DNA of 64,000 bases, taken from positions 186,001-250,000 of the forward strand of contig VWZX01001672.1 of the NCBI GenBank assembly GCA_013399015.1, given 5' to 3'. Shown here one piece after another: positions 55,801 to 61,336 of the stretch; position 1 is the stretch's first letter, and the number at the start of each line of letters is the position of its first letter. The notes below the pieces were generated by a model. The model saw only the letters and a program-made list of their open reading frames with translations. It searched no databases and was not told the origin of the DNA. Source of the DNA: Galbula dea. Its lineage: Eukaryota > Chordata > Aves > Piciformes > Galbulidae. Both the position numbers and the translations under genes were made by a program.

Positions 55801-58800
55801 GGAATTGTTATGAGCTATTTTATTAGACTAATTTTTCATTGTTGGAAACTTCATATTTAATTAACAAATGTATTCCTCCTTTTACTTCAGATGGATTATC
55901 CATGCTATGAAGCATGAATTGAAAATCCGTGCTGGGGATATGCCAGCCAAGGACTTATACCAGATGTCCCCTAGTGAAGTGAAGCAGCTTCTGCTGGATA
56001 TTCTTCAGCCACAGCAGCAGGGGAGGTAGTGTAATGTGTGCGTTTGTGGCACCTTCAAAATAGGCTGTTCAAGTAATTTTCATTTCTGAACTACTTTGTA
56101 TATATCTGAAATAACCAGGCATCTGCAATCAGTAATACACTTATTTGAGGAAAGGTAGCAAAAATGCACTAATTCATTCTTTCTACAATTGTTTTTTTAT
56201 ATTGCATCTTCACTTTTCAGCTCCGTATTTGTGAAAGTCTTACTTTATAGTAGTACTCTCTCTACTGAAATAAATGTGAAGCATTACATTCTTTGATGTG
56301 GGAAAAGGAGCAAGAAATTACTTCATACCGTCTACTTAAGTAACTTGTAAGAACAGTTTGTCTGCTGTTCAGTGCCCTCTTTCTTCTAGCTTATTATATG
56401 AACTAAGAACAGATGGTTCTCTGTAATTCTCAGGAGATAGTGGTGCTGCTTGAAATCTTTTCTCCAAGTTATAAGTAGCTGCCAAAAAGAGCATTCATTG
56501 TGATAAAAAGTGCGCAAGACAAAAGTAAAAACTGCAATATTTCAACTTAAAAGTCAAAAGCTCTACTGTAAGTTTCACTTCTAATTAAAGTTAGACTTTG
56601 GTGCGTAATACTGCTGATAATTTCCGTCGTCCTTGACTGAACAGATGTTGGCCTCTTCTCTCAACAAAGAGGAGGTTTACCACACGTCATACTACTAACA
56701 TTCCTGCTTAATTCAAAATCACAGTCTGGGGTTTGTTTTCTTTGACCTACTTTATGTCTGAGATAGAAGCTTTGTAAATAGATGTCTTCTCTCTCTTACC
56801 TACTTTGTGTGATGTAGAAGCTCTCAGTCCAACTGACTTGGTATTCTGTATCTCCCATATGCTTTTCATTGTCTGGTTGTGGTTATTAATGCCTGCTAGT
56901 TAGTTGCTGTCTCTTCTCATGCTGATGTTGGTGTTATTCCTCTAAAACCTTGGCAGACCAACCCTAGGTTTCTCTTTGCAGCATTTTCCATTAAATAATA
57001 CGCTATTTAGGAAACATTTTGATCAATCACTGTAAGCAATTCAAGTACCACCTTTGTTAGACATCTTGCCCAAGTTGTCACAGTACCTTCTGCTTTTGAT
57101 TCTTTTAAAATGAAGATTCTTTTCAGGGGGTTATCCAAGTACATATGCTAGCCAGCATGTCCTTCAAAACTTTCTATCTTTAACTTCTTTGATCATTTTT
57201 TCTACCCATTAGTGACCTGATTTTACAAGTTTTGCCTACCAGGAAATACAGAACACTGTCTCCTTGTACTTTCCTTCTGTGACAGTTTTTCCTACTGTAG
57301 CAATTTTTAGAAAATATCTGTACTACTGTGTTACCATATATCAGTACCAATAGCTAGTCATTCATGAAGGACTAGTGGTATATTTACCTCCCTAGCAGTC
57401 CTGAAAAAAAAAAACCAAACCAAACAAAAAACAACCAAGACACTGTCTGTTTGGTCTTCCTAGTGTAGTTGGGAGCTACGAAAAGTGCAAGAACACACAT
57501 GGAGTTGTCTGAACTGGGGTTCTCTTTTCTGGTCAGGTCTCAGAATAAATTTTCACCATATCTCCAGTATTGAAAAAAACCCCAAAAACTTGAGACCATC
57601 TGCTTCTGCAGGTGAAGCAGACAACTAGATTTGTAACTCAGTTTGTTCAAAGCTTTACTTTGACAAAACCACTCTGTCCGATTTTCTACGTTTACAGGCC
57701 ACTTGTTTCTCTCCACACCATCATAAAAAATGCTACTCACAAATCCTGCCAAAATCCATTTTTCTAAGCTGGTATTTAAATTAGAATTAGGTATTTCCAA
57801 TACAGTAACTATCCATTATCTATGATATTTTCTATTTTGTATATGCAGAACTTCTTTGCAATAAGATAAAATACTGTGTTTTTTCAGTGCATATAAATTT
57901 GGCCATCATAGATACCACACAGTGACTTCTGGTCTATGTATGTTTTAGTGTATGGTGACTTAGGTTGATTAGACGATGAATTCAGCCTGCTACCTGTTAC
58001 TGTACTGGATAGATTGAACAGTTAATTCTTTTAATTCAGTTGCATAAAGCACAAACATTATATATATATATATATATAAAAAAATATAAGAATAACATTC
58101 TAACCTCTAGGTGCTAAGCGTCTTGATTTTGTTTGCTTTAGAGTTAGAACTTGCATATGCTTGGTTCTGCATCTGTAATGTGTTTTTCCTTCAAGTTTTC
58201 CATTTTCTTTGTCCACAGAAGCTGGCTAAACAGAAGACAACTAGATGGTTCTCTCAATCGAACTCCTGCTGGATTCTATGATCGCGTGTGGCAGATCTTG
58301 GAGAGAACCCCTAATGGTTTAATAGTGGCAGGGAATTTTTTACCACAGGTAAAACTGGCAGACATCCTCAGTTATTTCTGCTTTACTTGACTAGTAATGG
58401 TGAATTATTTTATCATTAATGTCTATTTTATGCTATAATGTATTACTTAGGGTAATTTGTTCCTGTTATGATTCTTCTAAAAGTATTTGTAAGGTTTATT
58501 TTTGGTTCTGAGTAAATACAATTCAAATTGAATGGAATTCAGTTGTTTCTGTTAAAACAGATTTATAAAAGTGTTAAGTCTAGAAGACTCTTTACAAATC
58601 ATGGACTCTGAAATCTGGTCCCTTTTTGGTCCTATAGTGGTCATATTTCTTGGTTGAGTATTATTTATTCAACCAGCGAACAGGCTGTACCTGGGGGTGC
58701 TTTTGATTTAATGCAAGCAGTCTTTGAGTAAAAATATTATTTATTTTTCAGCAACCAACCTTATCGGATATGACAATGTATGAAATGAATTTTTCCCTCC

Positions 58801-61336
58801 TCGTCGAAGATATGCTGCAAAATATCGACCAGCCAGAATACAGGCAAATTATTGTAGAGGTCTGTAGCCTACAGTGGATGACATTTTATACGTGAGCATG
58901 TTACAGCTTAAAAGAAAAAAAACCAAACATAACTGAGGTGCAAATATTTGAAGAAATAGCACTTGCTTCAGTGGTTTCTTCATAGATTCGGTATGATTAA
59001 CAGTTAACCTGTTAACATGTTCAGAATGTACAAAGTTCTTGGTGTTCTTCACTTTTAGCAAACAGATTAATATTAATCACAATGCCAATACAATTAGGTC
59101 ACAGGAGGTGAAAAGTAAGAAGAATAACTCCAAAGTAGCTTTCCGTCAAGTCCCTAGCCTGTGCCTTTTTCCTAACGATTTTCTAGGTTTAGAGAAAAAC
59201 GTTTGCCCTCAATAGGATTTTCTTTCCCATTTTGCTGAGACTGTCCAGTAAGTTGCCTTACGATGGTGAATCGACTAACTTCCAGTTTCCTTTGTTCCCA
59301 CACCCTAACAGTGAAGCAAGAGGCTGTTTAAACTCCCTTCCCCACTATTGTACATAATGTATACTTTTTGAACAGATCAAAGAGCATCTGTACCCTTGGT
59401 AACTGACATCTGTGTTGTCGGCAGCATTCATTGTTAGTTCCTGAGTATATGCCTCTCGTTCTTGTGAGTATTCCTCCCCAGTAAAATTAAATTAGTCTCA
59501 GTTCTGGCTAATAACTAATGGTCATGCTGCTTGCTGGAACATCCCCAATTTTTCCTAAAAGATAACAAAATTATCAAAACCAAAGATGACCAATGCAGAC
59601 TCTACTGCCCACTTGTACTTATTACAATGGGTCACTCATTACATTCACCTTATATTAAACCTCTTTCAGATATAAGGAATGTAAATTCTCTTGAACTCAT
59701 ACTTTTTATTGGTGTTTATTGACTTAAGGTTTTTATAAACTTTGTCCTAGTATGATAATACCACATGTGATTATGACTCAAAACATCAAATTCCGAGCTT
59801 CAGTGTTGGCTGCTTTTACCCTCTCCATTGGCTAAGCACCAGTGATCTGAATAAACTGGAAAATAATGTCCCTGGCTCCCAGGAAAGTTAGATTTTTCCT
59901 GTCTATCATTTACACAGTGCCCTTAACTAGGTAGTCACAAGAAATTGCAACCTTTCATAAAAGCCTGCTTTTTCAGTGATTCTTTTATCAAAGGCAGAAT
60001 TCTATTAACTGTGCACTATTACCTGTGCCATTATTAAATGGCTTCCTGTTTGAAGAAGACATGCAATTATTAACAGTGGCTTTACATAACCTGAATTTTA
60101 AAAAAATCAAATTTAAAGTCTTACAGTCTTTTTCTGCCTTCCAGTTGTTGATGGTTATATCTGTTATTTTGGAGAGAAATCCTGAGCTGGAGTTCCAGGA
60201 CAAAGTGGACTTGGACAAAGTGGTGCAAGAAGCATTTTGTGACTTTCAGAAAGATCACAGCAATCTAAAGGGAGCTGAAAAACAAGTGAGTAAAGTATTA
60301 CTGTCTCAGACAATTTACCATGCTTCTTGAAATTAGTTATTAATGTTAATTCTGTGTAGTTCAGAACAAAAAGGAATTGATAAGAGTTCAGAATGGAAAG
60401 CAAATAAGAAATACTGAAGTACTGCATAGGTCTGCAAAGAGCCTGTAAGCAGAGCTAAAAAATGTACACTTTATTGCTGAATTGTCTATTCAAATTGGTA
60501 TGTTAAGGAGAACACTGCTACATAATTCTGAAATGAGTCTGGGTGGAGCTGAAATAGTTGTAAAAATCATTAAAGGGGAAAGAATGAATTAATTAGTGAG
60601 GACACTAGAATAGAGAAGAGGCAAGAATTTAAAAAAAAAAAAAAGAAAAGCAAGGCAGTGTGAACTTGGGATCTTATGTGCACAGATATTAAGAAAAACT
60701 TAGTAGCCAAAGAACTCACGTTGACTGTACTAATGTAAGAACTGGAAATGCTAAACTGTTCTTAGCTACTGATTTTTGTGCTAGAGTTTGTATTCGTGAC
60801 CTAGCAAGCTTTTAATCTGCAAGACTTAAAATCCAAACAAATGAAACTTGAACATTAAGTAGCTTTTAAGACTTATTTCAGAAGGATTTTAGGTTTTATA
60901 TTTGAAAGACCTCTAAATATTCTCACTGCAAGTTTTGGTGCTTTAAAGCTCTGAAATTCTATAATAAAGCCATATTCACTGAAGAAATATATGCAATGCA
61001 TTTTAGTAATCTGTTTTTCACATGGTCAGGTAAGCGTATGTGGGAGACTTCTGAAACTTGAGCAGAATTATACTATAGCTTTAGAGTCTGAAAAAACACA
61101 TTTGCACTTTGAACTTATCTGTGAAGTTCCTCTTGTTCACCTGTTTGGCTGCTTTACGTAATCAACACTAATGGAAACATCCTTTCGCTCTCGTGCAGGG
61201 TGACATGACTGCATTTTACAATACTCACCCAACTGGAAAAAAGGGAACATGCAGCTACTTGAGTAAGGCTGTGATCACTTTATTGCTGGAAGGGGAAATG
61301 AAACCAAGCAATGATGATCCTTGTACCATTAGCTAA
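4726..61336 (+). CDS. PHKB: PHKB: phosphorylase b kinase regulatory subunit beta, spliced coding region (exons 3-33 of the mammalian numbering)
   Basis: The beta subunit belongs to the cytosolic (alpha beta gamma delta)4 phosphorylase kinase complex, which phosphorylates glycogen phosphorylase. Beta restrains the gamma kinase until it is phosphorylated or Ca2+/calmodulin acts. I assembled 31 exons; all introns are GT-AG and the frame stays open. The product matches vertebrate PHKB from Ser27 to the stop: GH15-like N-terminal region (about residues 40-450), blocks shared with the alpha subunit ([33 protein letters not shown]), a KVKRQSSTP phosphosite segment, calmodulin-binding regions and a C-terminal CTIS. 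Summed exon length gives 1,067 complete residues, the expected size. Exons 26 and 27 are alternatives. The N-terminal 26 residues lie upstream of the window. Nothing is broken. Recognition rests on remembered mammalian sequence, not on a search. Confidence 0.97.
6596..6606. repeat. Homopolymer run of 11 C
   Basis: Eleven consecutive C in an AT-rich intron, followed by ACAAAGGG. It is a likely length-variable or error-prone site. Confidence 0.9.
6683..6731. repeat. G/T-rich low-complexity tract
   Basis: Almost entirely G and T with GTTTT, GGTTG and TTTGG units. It resembles the tracts at 721-780 and 37471-37515. Confidence 0.75.
6917..7055 (+). CDS. PHKB: PHKB exon 4 (residues 57-101)
   Basis: 139 nt between TTTCTAG and GTGAAT. 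It completes Val56 and ends with two bases of Arg102. It encodes [19 protein letters not shown] and, after VHDNLYC, the helix ending AWALALAY. The SPTTGLFP block and the DN-Y segment match the alpha subunit and mark the start of the glucoamylase-like alpha/alpha-barrel region. The following intron is 2,729 bp. Confidence 0.96.
7056..9784 (+). other. PHKB: PHKB intron 4
   Basis: 2,729 bp, GT-AG. AT-rich unique-looking sequence with short A and T runs. The 105- to 109-codon open frames at 7992-8309 (-) and 8529-8858 (+) show no family features and are taken as chance. Confidence 0.8.
9785..9884 (+). CDS. PHKB: PHKB exon 5 (residues 103-135)
   Basis: 100 nt between TTACCCAG and GTAAAA. It completes Arg102 and ends at a codon boundary. 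It encodes [19 protein letters not shown] followed by [14 protein letters not shown]. The (Y/H)ELE-S--K-MRG pattern is shared with the alpha subunit. The following 649-bp intron (9885-10533) has no recognisable feature. Confidence 0.96.
10534..10641 (+). CDS. PHKB: PHKB exon 6 (residues 136-171)
   Basis: 108 nt, phase 0 at both ends, between CTTTAG and GTAAGA. It starts [16 protein letters not shown] and ends EEYGHLQ. GHLQ corresponds to the WGHLQ block of alpha subunits and lies in the GH15-like domain. Because it is a multiple of 3, skipping it would not shift the frame. The 482-bp intron that follows (10642-11123) has nothing recognisable. Confidence 0.96.
11124..11204 (+). CDS. PHKB: PHKB exon 7 (residues 172-198)
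   Basis: 81 nt, phase 0 at both ends, between ACTTCAG and GTAGAA. It encodes a hydrophobic helix, [15 protein letters not shown], followed by [12 protein letters not shown]. This is one of the barrel helices and aligns with the alpha-subunit segment ending in DEV-FIQNLV across the next junction. Confidence 0.96.
11205..13740 (+). other. PHKB: PHKB intron 7
   Basis: 2,536 bp, GT-AG. It contains an AT-only inverted repeat (13287-13316) near other TA-rich stretches. No gene or mobile element was recognised. Confidence 0.85.
13287..13316. repeat. AT-rich inverted repeat
   Basis: ATTATATC at 13287-13294 is mirrored by GATATAAT at 13309-13316 around a 14-nt spacer. It is probably simple-sequence DNA with hairpin potential; no function is implied. 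Confidence 0.6.
13741..13856 (+). CDS. PHKB: PHKB exon 8 (residues 199-236)
   Basis: 116 nt between TTCCTGTAG and GTAGGT. It starts [17 protein letters not shown] and carries the family block [19 protein letters not shown], nearly the same as in alpha subunits (DFG-WERG). It ends with two bases of Ser237. I chose the donor at 13857 over the overlapping GT at 13861 because only it keeps the frame with exon 9. Confidence 0.96.
13857..19885 (+). other. PHKB: PHKB intron 8 (largest intron in the window)
   Basis: 6,029 bp, GT-AG. It includes a run of 15 T (16997-17011), several T-rich stretches near 17571-17590 and 18620-18660, and an AT-rich block around 19190-19275. The 107-codon open frame at 17878-18201 (+) is Phe/Leu/Ser-rich and has no recognisable motif. 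No mobile element was identified. Confidence 0.8.
16997..17011. repeat. Run of 15 T
   Basis: Homopolymer T followed by a CCCCTTCTCTC pyrimidine stretch inside intron 8. No acceptor-linked exon follows it. Confidence 0.85.
19886..19949 (+). CDS. PHKB: PHKB exon 9 (residues 238-258)
   Basis: 64 nt between CTCCTCAG and GTAGAG. It completes Ser237 and encodes [20 protein letters not shown] plus Gln258. The SSVG-AKAALEA block is shared with alpha subunits. It ends at a codon boundary. Confidence 0.96.
20192..20232. repeat. C/A-rich low-complexity tract
   Basis: CAAAC, CCCA and AACCC units with almost no T. It is the complement-strand type of the G/T tracts elsewhere in this gene. Confidence 0.75.
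20814..20879. repeat. G/T-rich low-complexity tract
   Basis: GGGTTTT, GAGGTTTT, GTTTGG and a short GTTT array in succession, nearly free of A and C. Confidence 0.8.
23554..23649 (+). CDS. PHKB: PHKB exon 10 (residues 259-290)
   Basis: 96 nt, phase 0 at both ends, between GTTTATAG and GTAAGT. It encodes [20 protein letters not shown] and then [12 protein letters not shown]. The HNRNRQ-L-SLLPRES block is typical of the phosphorylase kinase alpha/beta family. Confidence 0.96.
23650..25176 (+). other. PHKB: PHKB intron 10
   Basis: 1,527 bp, GT-AG, AT-rich. Nothing recognisable was seen on either strand. Confidence 0.85.
25177..25374 (+). CDS. PHKB: PHKB exon 11 (residues 291-356)
   Basis: 198 nt, phase 0 at both ends, between TTCTACAG and GTAAGG. 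It carries [10 protein letters not shown], then [20 protein letters not shown] and [17 protein letters not shown] is a hallmark shared with alpha subunits and GH15-like proteins. It is one of the longest exons here. The following 708-bp intron (25375-26082) has an AATAAA/AACCAAACC-rich patch near 25439-25505 and nothing else. Confidence 0.97.
25439..25505. repeat. A/C-rich low-complexity tract
   Basis: AAATAAAATAA and ACCAAACCAAC units just downstream of exon 11. Simple sequence with no element boundaries visible. Confidence 0.6.
26083..26140 (+). CDS. PHKB: PHKB exon 12 (residues 357-375)
   Basis: 58 nt between TTTTCAG and GTAAGT. It encodes [19 protein letters not shown] and one base of Gly376. 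LF-GIECE-P is one of the most conserved blocks between alpha and beta subunits and lies in the GH15-like domain. Alpha subunits have Trp where this protein has Phe. Confidence 0.96.
26635..26690. repeat. C/A-rich low-complexity tract
   Basis: ACACAC, CCAAAG, CAAACC and CAACAA units; complement-type of the G/T tracts in other introns. Confidence 0.7.
27387..27411. repeat. Run of 25 A
   Basis: The longest homopolymer in the window, after TTTTTGGT and before TCTGCTAC. It could be a simple expansion or the tail of an old retrocopied transcript. No AATAAA occurs in the 30 bases before it, and no clear flanking target-site duplication was found. Confidence 0.9.
29209..29286 (+). CDS. PHKB: PHKB exon 13 (residues 377-401)
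   Basis: 78 nt between CTTTTAG and GTATTA. It completes Gly376, encodes [20 protein letters not shown] and QHTSD, and ends with one base of Gly402. It corresponds to the stretch after IIDGVF of the family. A length divisible by 3 makes it skippable without a frameshift. Confidence 0.95.
29287..30222 (+). other. PHKB: PHKB intron 13
   Basis: 936 bp, GT-AG. AT-rich with no recognisable feature. The 99-codon open frame at 29854-30153 looks random. Confidence 0.85.
30223..30381 (+). CDS. PHKB: PHKB exon 14 (residues 403-454)
   Basis: 159 nt between ATCCATAG and GTAAGA. It completes Gly402 and encodes [20 protein letters not shown], then SQKRFPS and the block [21 protein letters not shown] and the WGQ-LYI block are shared with alpha subunits and close the GH15-like domain. 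Cys403 is Tyr in human as I recall it. Confidence 0.96.
30382..34464 (+). other. PHKB: PHKB intron 14
   Basis: 4,083 bp, GT-AG. It holds a GC-richer patch around 33120-33440 without a recognised repeat or gene, and G/T-rich low complexity at 33826-33975, including a G-run cluster (33919-33937). The open frame at 33232-33447 follows the composition shift and has no recognisable motif. Confidence 0.8.
33919..33937 (+). repeat. G-run cluster
   Basis: G6-T-G5-A-G3-T-G2 in a G/T-rich tract. The runs are close enough for a possible G-quadruplex in the sense strand or pre-mRNA, but this was not tested. Confidence 0.55.
34465..34559 (+). CDS. PHKB: PHKB exon 15 (residues 456-486)
   Basis: 95 nt between CTTTCAG and GTGAGC. 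It completes Ala455 and encodes [20 protein letters not shown] and [11 protein letters not shown]. The L-SP-(D/E)IDP--R block aligns with the alpha subunit just after the GH15-like domain. It ends at a codon boundary. Confidence 0.95.
36715..36995 (-). mobile_element. Truncated CR1 LINE, 3' end fragment
   Basis: Read on the minus strand, the element ends with the CR1 3' signature: GAGCTGGAAGGGACCCAT on the + strand is the complement of the usual GGTCCCTTCCAGCTC end. Further blocks match remembered CR1 tails: ATCATCGAGTCC, CAGGACACCCCAGGAATC, CACCATGTGCCTGAGAGC, TTCTTGAACTC, CTTCCCTGGGGAGGCTGTT and CCCAACCACGCTCTGGGTGA. It is about 280 bp, strongly 5'-truncated and non-coding, as most avian CR1 copies are. 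The + strand open frame across it is a shadow. Both ends are approximate. Confidence 0.9.
37471..37515. repeat. G/T-rich low-complexity tract
   Basis: TGTTTTGTTGGG, GTTTTGTTTTGG and three GGTT units in a row. Same kind as the tracts at 721, 6683 and 20814. Confidence 0.75.
39153..39208 (+). CDS. PHKB: PHKB exon 16 (residues 487-504)
   Basis: 56 nt between TTTTCTAG and GTATGT. It encodes [18 protein letters not shown] plus two bases of Arg505. The VV-V-(L/I)IAE block is shared with alpha subunits. It is the shortest coding exon found. The intron to exon 17 is only 188 bp (39209-39396). Confidence 0.95.
39397..39490 (+). CDS. PHKB: PHKB exon 17 (residues 506-536)
   Basis: 94 nt between ATTTGTAG and GTAAGG. 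It completes Arg505, encodes [20 protein letters not shown] and [11 protein letters not shown], and ends at a codon boundary. It matches the PHKB segment after the IAESQ block. Confidence 0.96.
39491..41695 (+). other. PHKB: PHKB intron 17
   Basis: 2,205 bp, GT-AG. AT-rich, with no mobile element, RNA gene or long repeat recognised. Confidence 0.85.
41696..41779 (+). CDS. PHKB: PHKB exon 18 (residues 537-564)
   Basis: 84 nt, phase 0 at both ends, after CTCACAG. It encodes [20 protein letters not shown] and [14 protein letters not shown]-(I/M)G-LGTSK is among the strongest signatures of the phosphorylase kinase alpha/beta family. The donor is GTTGTT, away from consensus at +3. The 449-bp intron that follows (41780-42228) has no recognisable feature. 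Confidence 0.96.
42229..42333 (+). CDS. PHKB: PHKB exon 19 (residues 565-599)
   Basis: 105 nt, phase 0 at both ends, between CTCAACAG and GTATTT. It encodes [20 protein letters not shown] and [15 protein letters not shown]. The 751-bp intron that follows (42334-43084) has a GC-richer stretch near 42560-42870 open for 91 codons; it shows no family features and is not called a gene. Confidence 0.96.
43085..43167 (+). CDS. PHKB: PHKB exon 20 (residues 600-626)
   Basis: 83 nt between TTACCTAG and GTAGAG. It encodes [20 protein letters not shown] and LIREDNI plus two bases of Arg627. The W-M-G-P-----I block parallels the alpha subunit. It is separated from exon 21 by only 80 bp. Confidence 0.95.
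43248..43338 (+). CDS. PHKB: PHKB exon 21 (residues 628-657)
   Basis: 91 nt between ATTTCAG and GTATGA. It completes Arg627, encodes [20 protein letters not shown] and [10 protein letters not shown], and ends at a codon boundary. The S-ILAAL-K---GG--V pattern is shared with alpha subunits. Confidence 0.96.
43339..45761 (+). other. PHKB: PHKB intron 21
   Basis: 2,423 bp, GT-AG. It includes an ATTTA-rich stretch (about 43424-43452). A short TTTCTGTGATTCTGTGATG at about 45258-45276 resembles the CR1 3' tail, but no CR1 body precedes it. Nothing else was recognised. Confidence 0.8.
45762..45823 (+). CDS. PHKB: PHKB exon 22 (residues 658-677)
   Basis: 62 nt between TTGTTTCAG and GTAAGT. It encodes [20 protein letters not shown] plus two bases of Glu678. 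Only 88 bp separate it from exon 23. Confidence 0.95.
45912..46074 (+). CDS. PHKB: PHKB exon 23 (residues 679-732), regulatory phosphorylation segment
   Basis: 163 nt between TTTTTTAG and GTAAGA. It completes Glu678 and carries [20 protein letters not shown] followed by [27 protein letters not shown] puts Ser700 and Ser701 after a basic run, as at the mammalian PKA/autophosphorylation site, which relieves inhibition of the kinase. The segment is polar and likely flexible. The 698-bp intron that follows (46075-46772) has no recognised feature. Confidence 0.96.
46773..46854 (+). CDS. PHKB: PHKB exon 24 (residues 733-759)
   Basis: 82 nt between TTTTTAAG and GTAAGA. It encodes [20 protein letters not shown] and PNFITKE plus one base of Gly760. 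It starts the C-terminal part of the protein and leads into the first reported C-terminal calmodulin-binding segment. Confidence 0.95.
46855..48655 (+). other. PHKB: PHKB intron 24
   Basis: 1,801 bp, GT-AG. It has a short GTTTGTTGTG tract near 47357-47381 and AT-rich stretches. No gene or element was identified. Confidence 0.8.
48656..48713 (+). CDS. PHKB: PHKB exon 25 (residues 761-778), last exon before the alternative pair
   Basis: 58 nt after GCATGTAG. It completes Gly760, encodes [18 protein letters not shown], and ends with two bases of Trp779. The basic [10 protein letters not shown] part is the first half of the calmodulin-binding segment reported for rabbit beta (about 770-794). The donor GTTTGT is non-consensus at +3 and may suit regulated splicing. 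The following 790-bp intron (48714-49503) is AT-rich with no recognised feature. Confidence 0.95.
49504..49594 (+). CDS. PHKB: PHKB exon 26, alternative copy A (residues 780-809)
   Basis: 91 nt between CCTATAG and GTAAAG. It completes Trp779 and encodes [20 protein letters not shown] and [10 protein letters not shown], matching the exon used in the canonical mammalian protein as I recall it. It is homologous to the next exon, 859 bp downstream (15 of 30 residues identical, no gap). The acceptor looks weak: the pyrimidine tract is interrupted by GCCATGTGACATA. Its 91-nt length means the exon must be used alone. Confidence 0.95.
49595..50453 (+). other. PHKB: PHKB intron 26, between the two alternative exons
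   Basis: 859 bp, GT-AG. It is too long for simple steric exclusion of the two splice reactions. No sequence element known to control the choice can be named from inspection. It contains an A-run near 49913-49923. Confidence 0.8.
50454..50544 (+). CDS. PHKB: PHKB exon 27, alternative copy B (residues 780-809)
   Basis: 91 nt between CTGCCCTCAG and GTAAGT, both strong sites. It completes Trp779 and encodes [20 protein letters not shown] and [10 protein letters not shown]. Compared with copy A it keeps VVR, the Lys at exon position 12, SL-P, IT, LV and GKQ, but replaces the FAQKFSSS stretch with LLGKLVDS. It matches the second mutually exclusive exon of mammalian PHKB, which I recall as favoured in other tissues such as brain. 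Splicing in after copy A would give a stop at 50487. Confidence 0.93.
50545..51829 (+). other. PHKB: PHKB intron 27
   Basis: 1,285 bp, GT-AG. It has a T-run near 51027-51038 and AT-rich sequence. No further copy of the 26/27-type exon was seen. Confidence 0.8.
51830..52032 (+). CDS. PHKB: PHKB exon 28 (residues 810-876)
   Basis: 203 nt between TACCACAG and GTCAGT; the longest coding exon here. It encodes [20 protein letters not shown], then [30 protein letters not shown], and [12 protein letters not shown] plus two bases of Gly877. The QQEL-I-IGWIISN-PELF-GML-IRIGWI block is shared with alpha subunits. The intron that follows is 3,858 bp. Confidence 0.97.
52511..52546. repeat. 16-bp-period duplication with a hairpin
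   Basis: CTCCATTAGCAA occurs at 52511-52522 and again at 52527-52538. CCCACTC (52523-52529) pairs with GAGTGGG (52540-52546) around a 10-nt loop. Confidence 0.7.
53063..53108. repeat. 15-bp-period duplication next to a stem-loop
   Basis: GTCCAGGAT is repeated (53063-53071, 53078-53086). Directly after it, AAGGCTTC (53088-53095) and GAAGCCTT (53101-53108) form a perfect 8-bp stem with a 5-nt loop TGCAT. Confidence 0.7.
55891..56025 (+). CDS. PHKB: PHKB exon 29 (residues 878-921)
   Basis: 135 nt between TTACTTCAG and GTAGTG. It completes Gly877, encodes [16 protein letters not shown], then [20 protein letters not shown], and ends with two bases of Arg922. A length divisible by 3 would let it be skipped in frame. 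SP-E---LL and the helix around it are family features. Confidence 0.96.
57403..57440. repeat. C/A-rich low-complexity tract
   Basis: A11 followed by CCAAACCAAAC and AACAACC units, free of T and nearly free of G. Confidence 0.75.
58059..58078. repeat. (TA)10 microsatellite
   Basis: About ten TA units followed by an A run, 140 bp before exon 30. Likely polymorphic in length. Confidence 0.85.
58219..58348 (+). CDS. PHKB: PHKB exon 30 (residues 923-965), second C-terminal calmodulin-binding region
   Basis: 130 nt between GTCCACAG and GTAAAA. It completes Arg922 and encodes [20 protein letters not shown], then [10 protein letters not shown] and ending LPQ. Rabbit beta residues about 920-951 were reported to bind calmodulin; the basic, aromatic stretch here (WLNRRQ, NR, FYDRVW) fits that region. 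The next intron is 403 bp (58349-58751) and shows nothing recognisable. Confidence 0.96.
58752..58859 (+). CDS. PHKB: PHKB exon 31 (residues 966-1001)
   Basis: 108 nt, phase 0 at both ends, between TTTTTCAG and GTCTGT. It encodes [20 protein letters not shown] and [16 protein letters not shown]. The LVED-L--I--PEYRQI(I/V)VE segment is a C-terminal family block. The donor is non-consensus at +3. Confidence 0.96.
58860..60144 (+). other. PHKB: PHKB intron 31
   Basis: 1,285 bp with a GTCTGT donor. AT-rich, no recognised feature. The + strand open frame from 60025 simply runs through the acceptor into exon 32. Confidence 0.8.
60145..60285 (+). CDS. PHKB: PHKB exon 32 (residues 1002-1048)
   Basis: 141 nt, phase 0 at both ends, between CTTCCAG and GTGAGT. 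It encodes [20 protein letters not shown], then [18 protein letters not shown] and SNLKGAEKQ. The hydrophobic helix followed by an acidic and basic helical tail is typical of the PHKB C-terminus. The next intron is 913 bp (60286-61198) with an A-rich run near 60630-60644 and nothing else. Confidence 0.96.
61199..61336 (+). CDS. PHKB: PHKB exon 33, last coding exon (residues 1049-1093 and stop)
   Basis: 138 coding nt after CTCGTGCAG, ending in TAA at 61334-61336. It encodes [20 protein letters not shown], then [16 protein letters not shown] and NDDPCTIS. The last four residues Cys-Thr-Ile-Ser form a CaaX box with Cys at 1090, where mammalian beta is reported to be farnesylated; X = Ser favours farnesyl transfer. 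GTCSYL-KAV---LL is shared with alpha subunits. Confidence 0.97.
   Translation, partial: GDMTAFYNTHPTGKKGTCSYLSKAVITLLLEGEMKPSNDDPCTIS

Larger units (their letters stand above)
52033..55890 (+). other. PHKB: PHKB intron 28
   Basis: 3,858 bp with a GTCAGT donor. About 52320-53080 is clearly richer in GC than the surrounding intron and contains two small duplications with inverted repeats (52511-52546 and 53063-53108). It matches no repeat I recognise and has no convincing open frame. The rest is AT-rich and featureless. Confidence 0.75.
56026..58218 (+). other. PHKB: PHKB intron 29
   Basis: 2,193 bp, GT-AG. It contains a C/A-rich tract (57403-57440) and a (TA)n microsatellite (58059-58078). 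No gene was seen. Confidence 0.8.
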
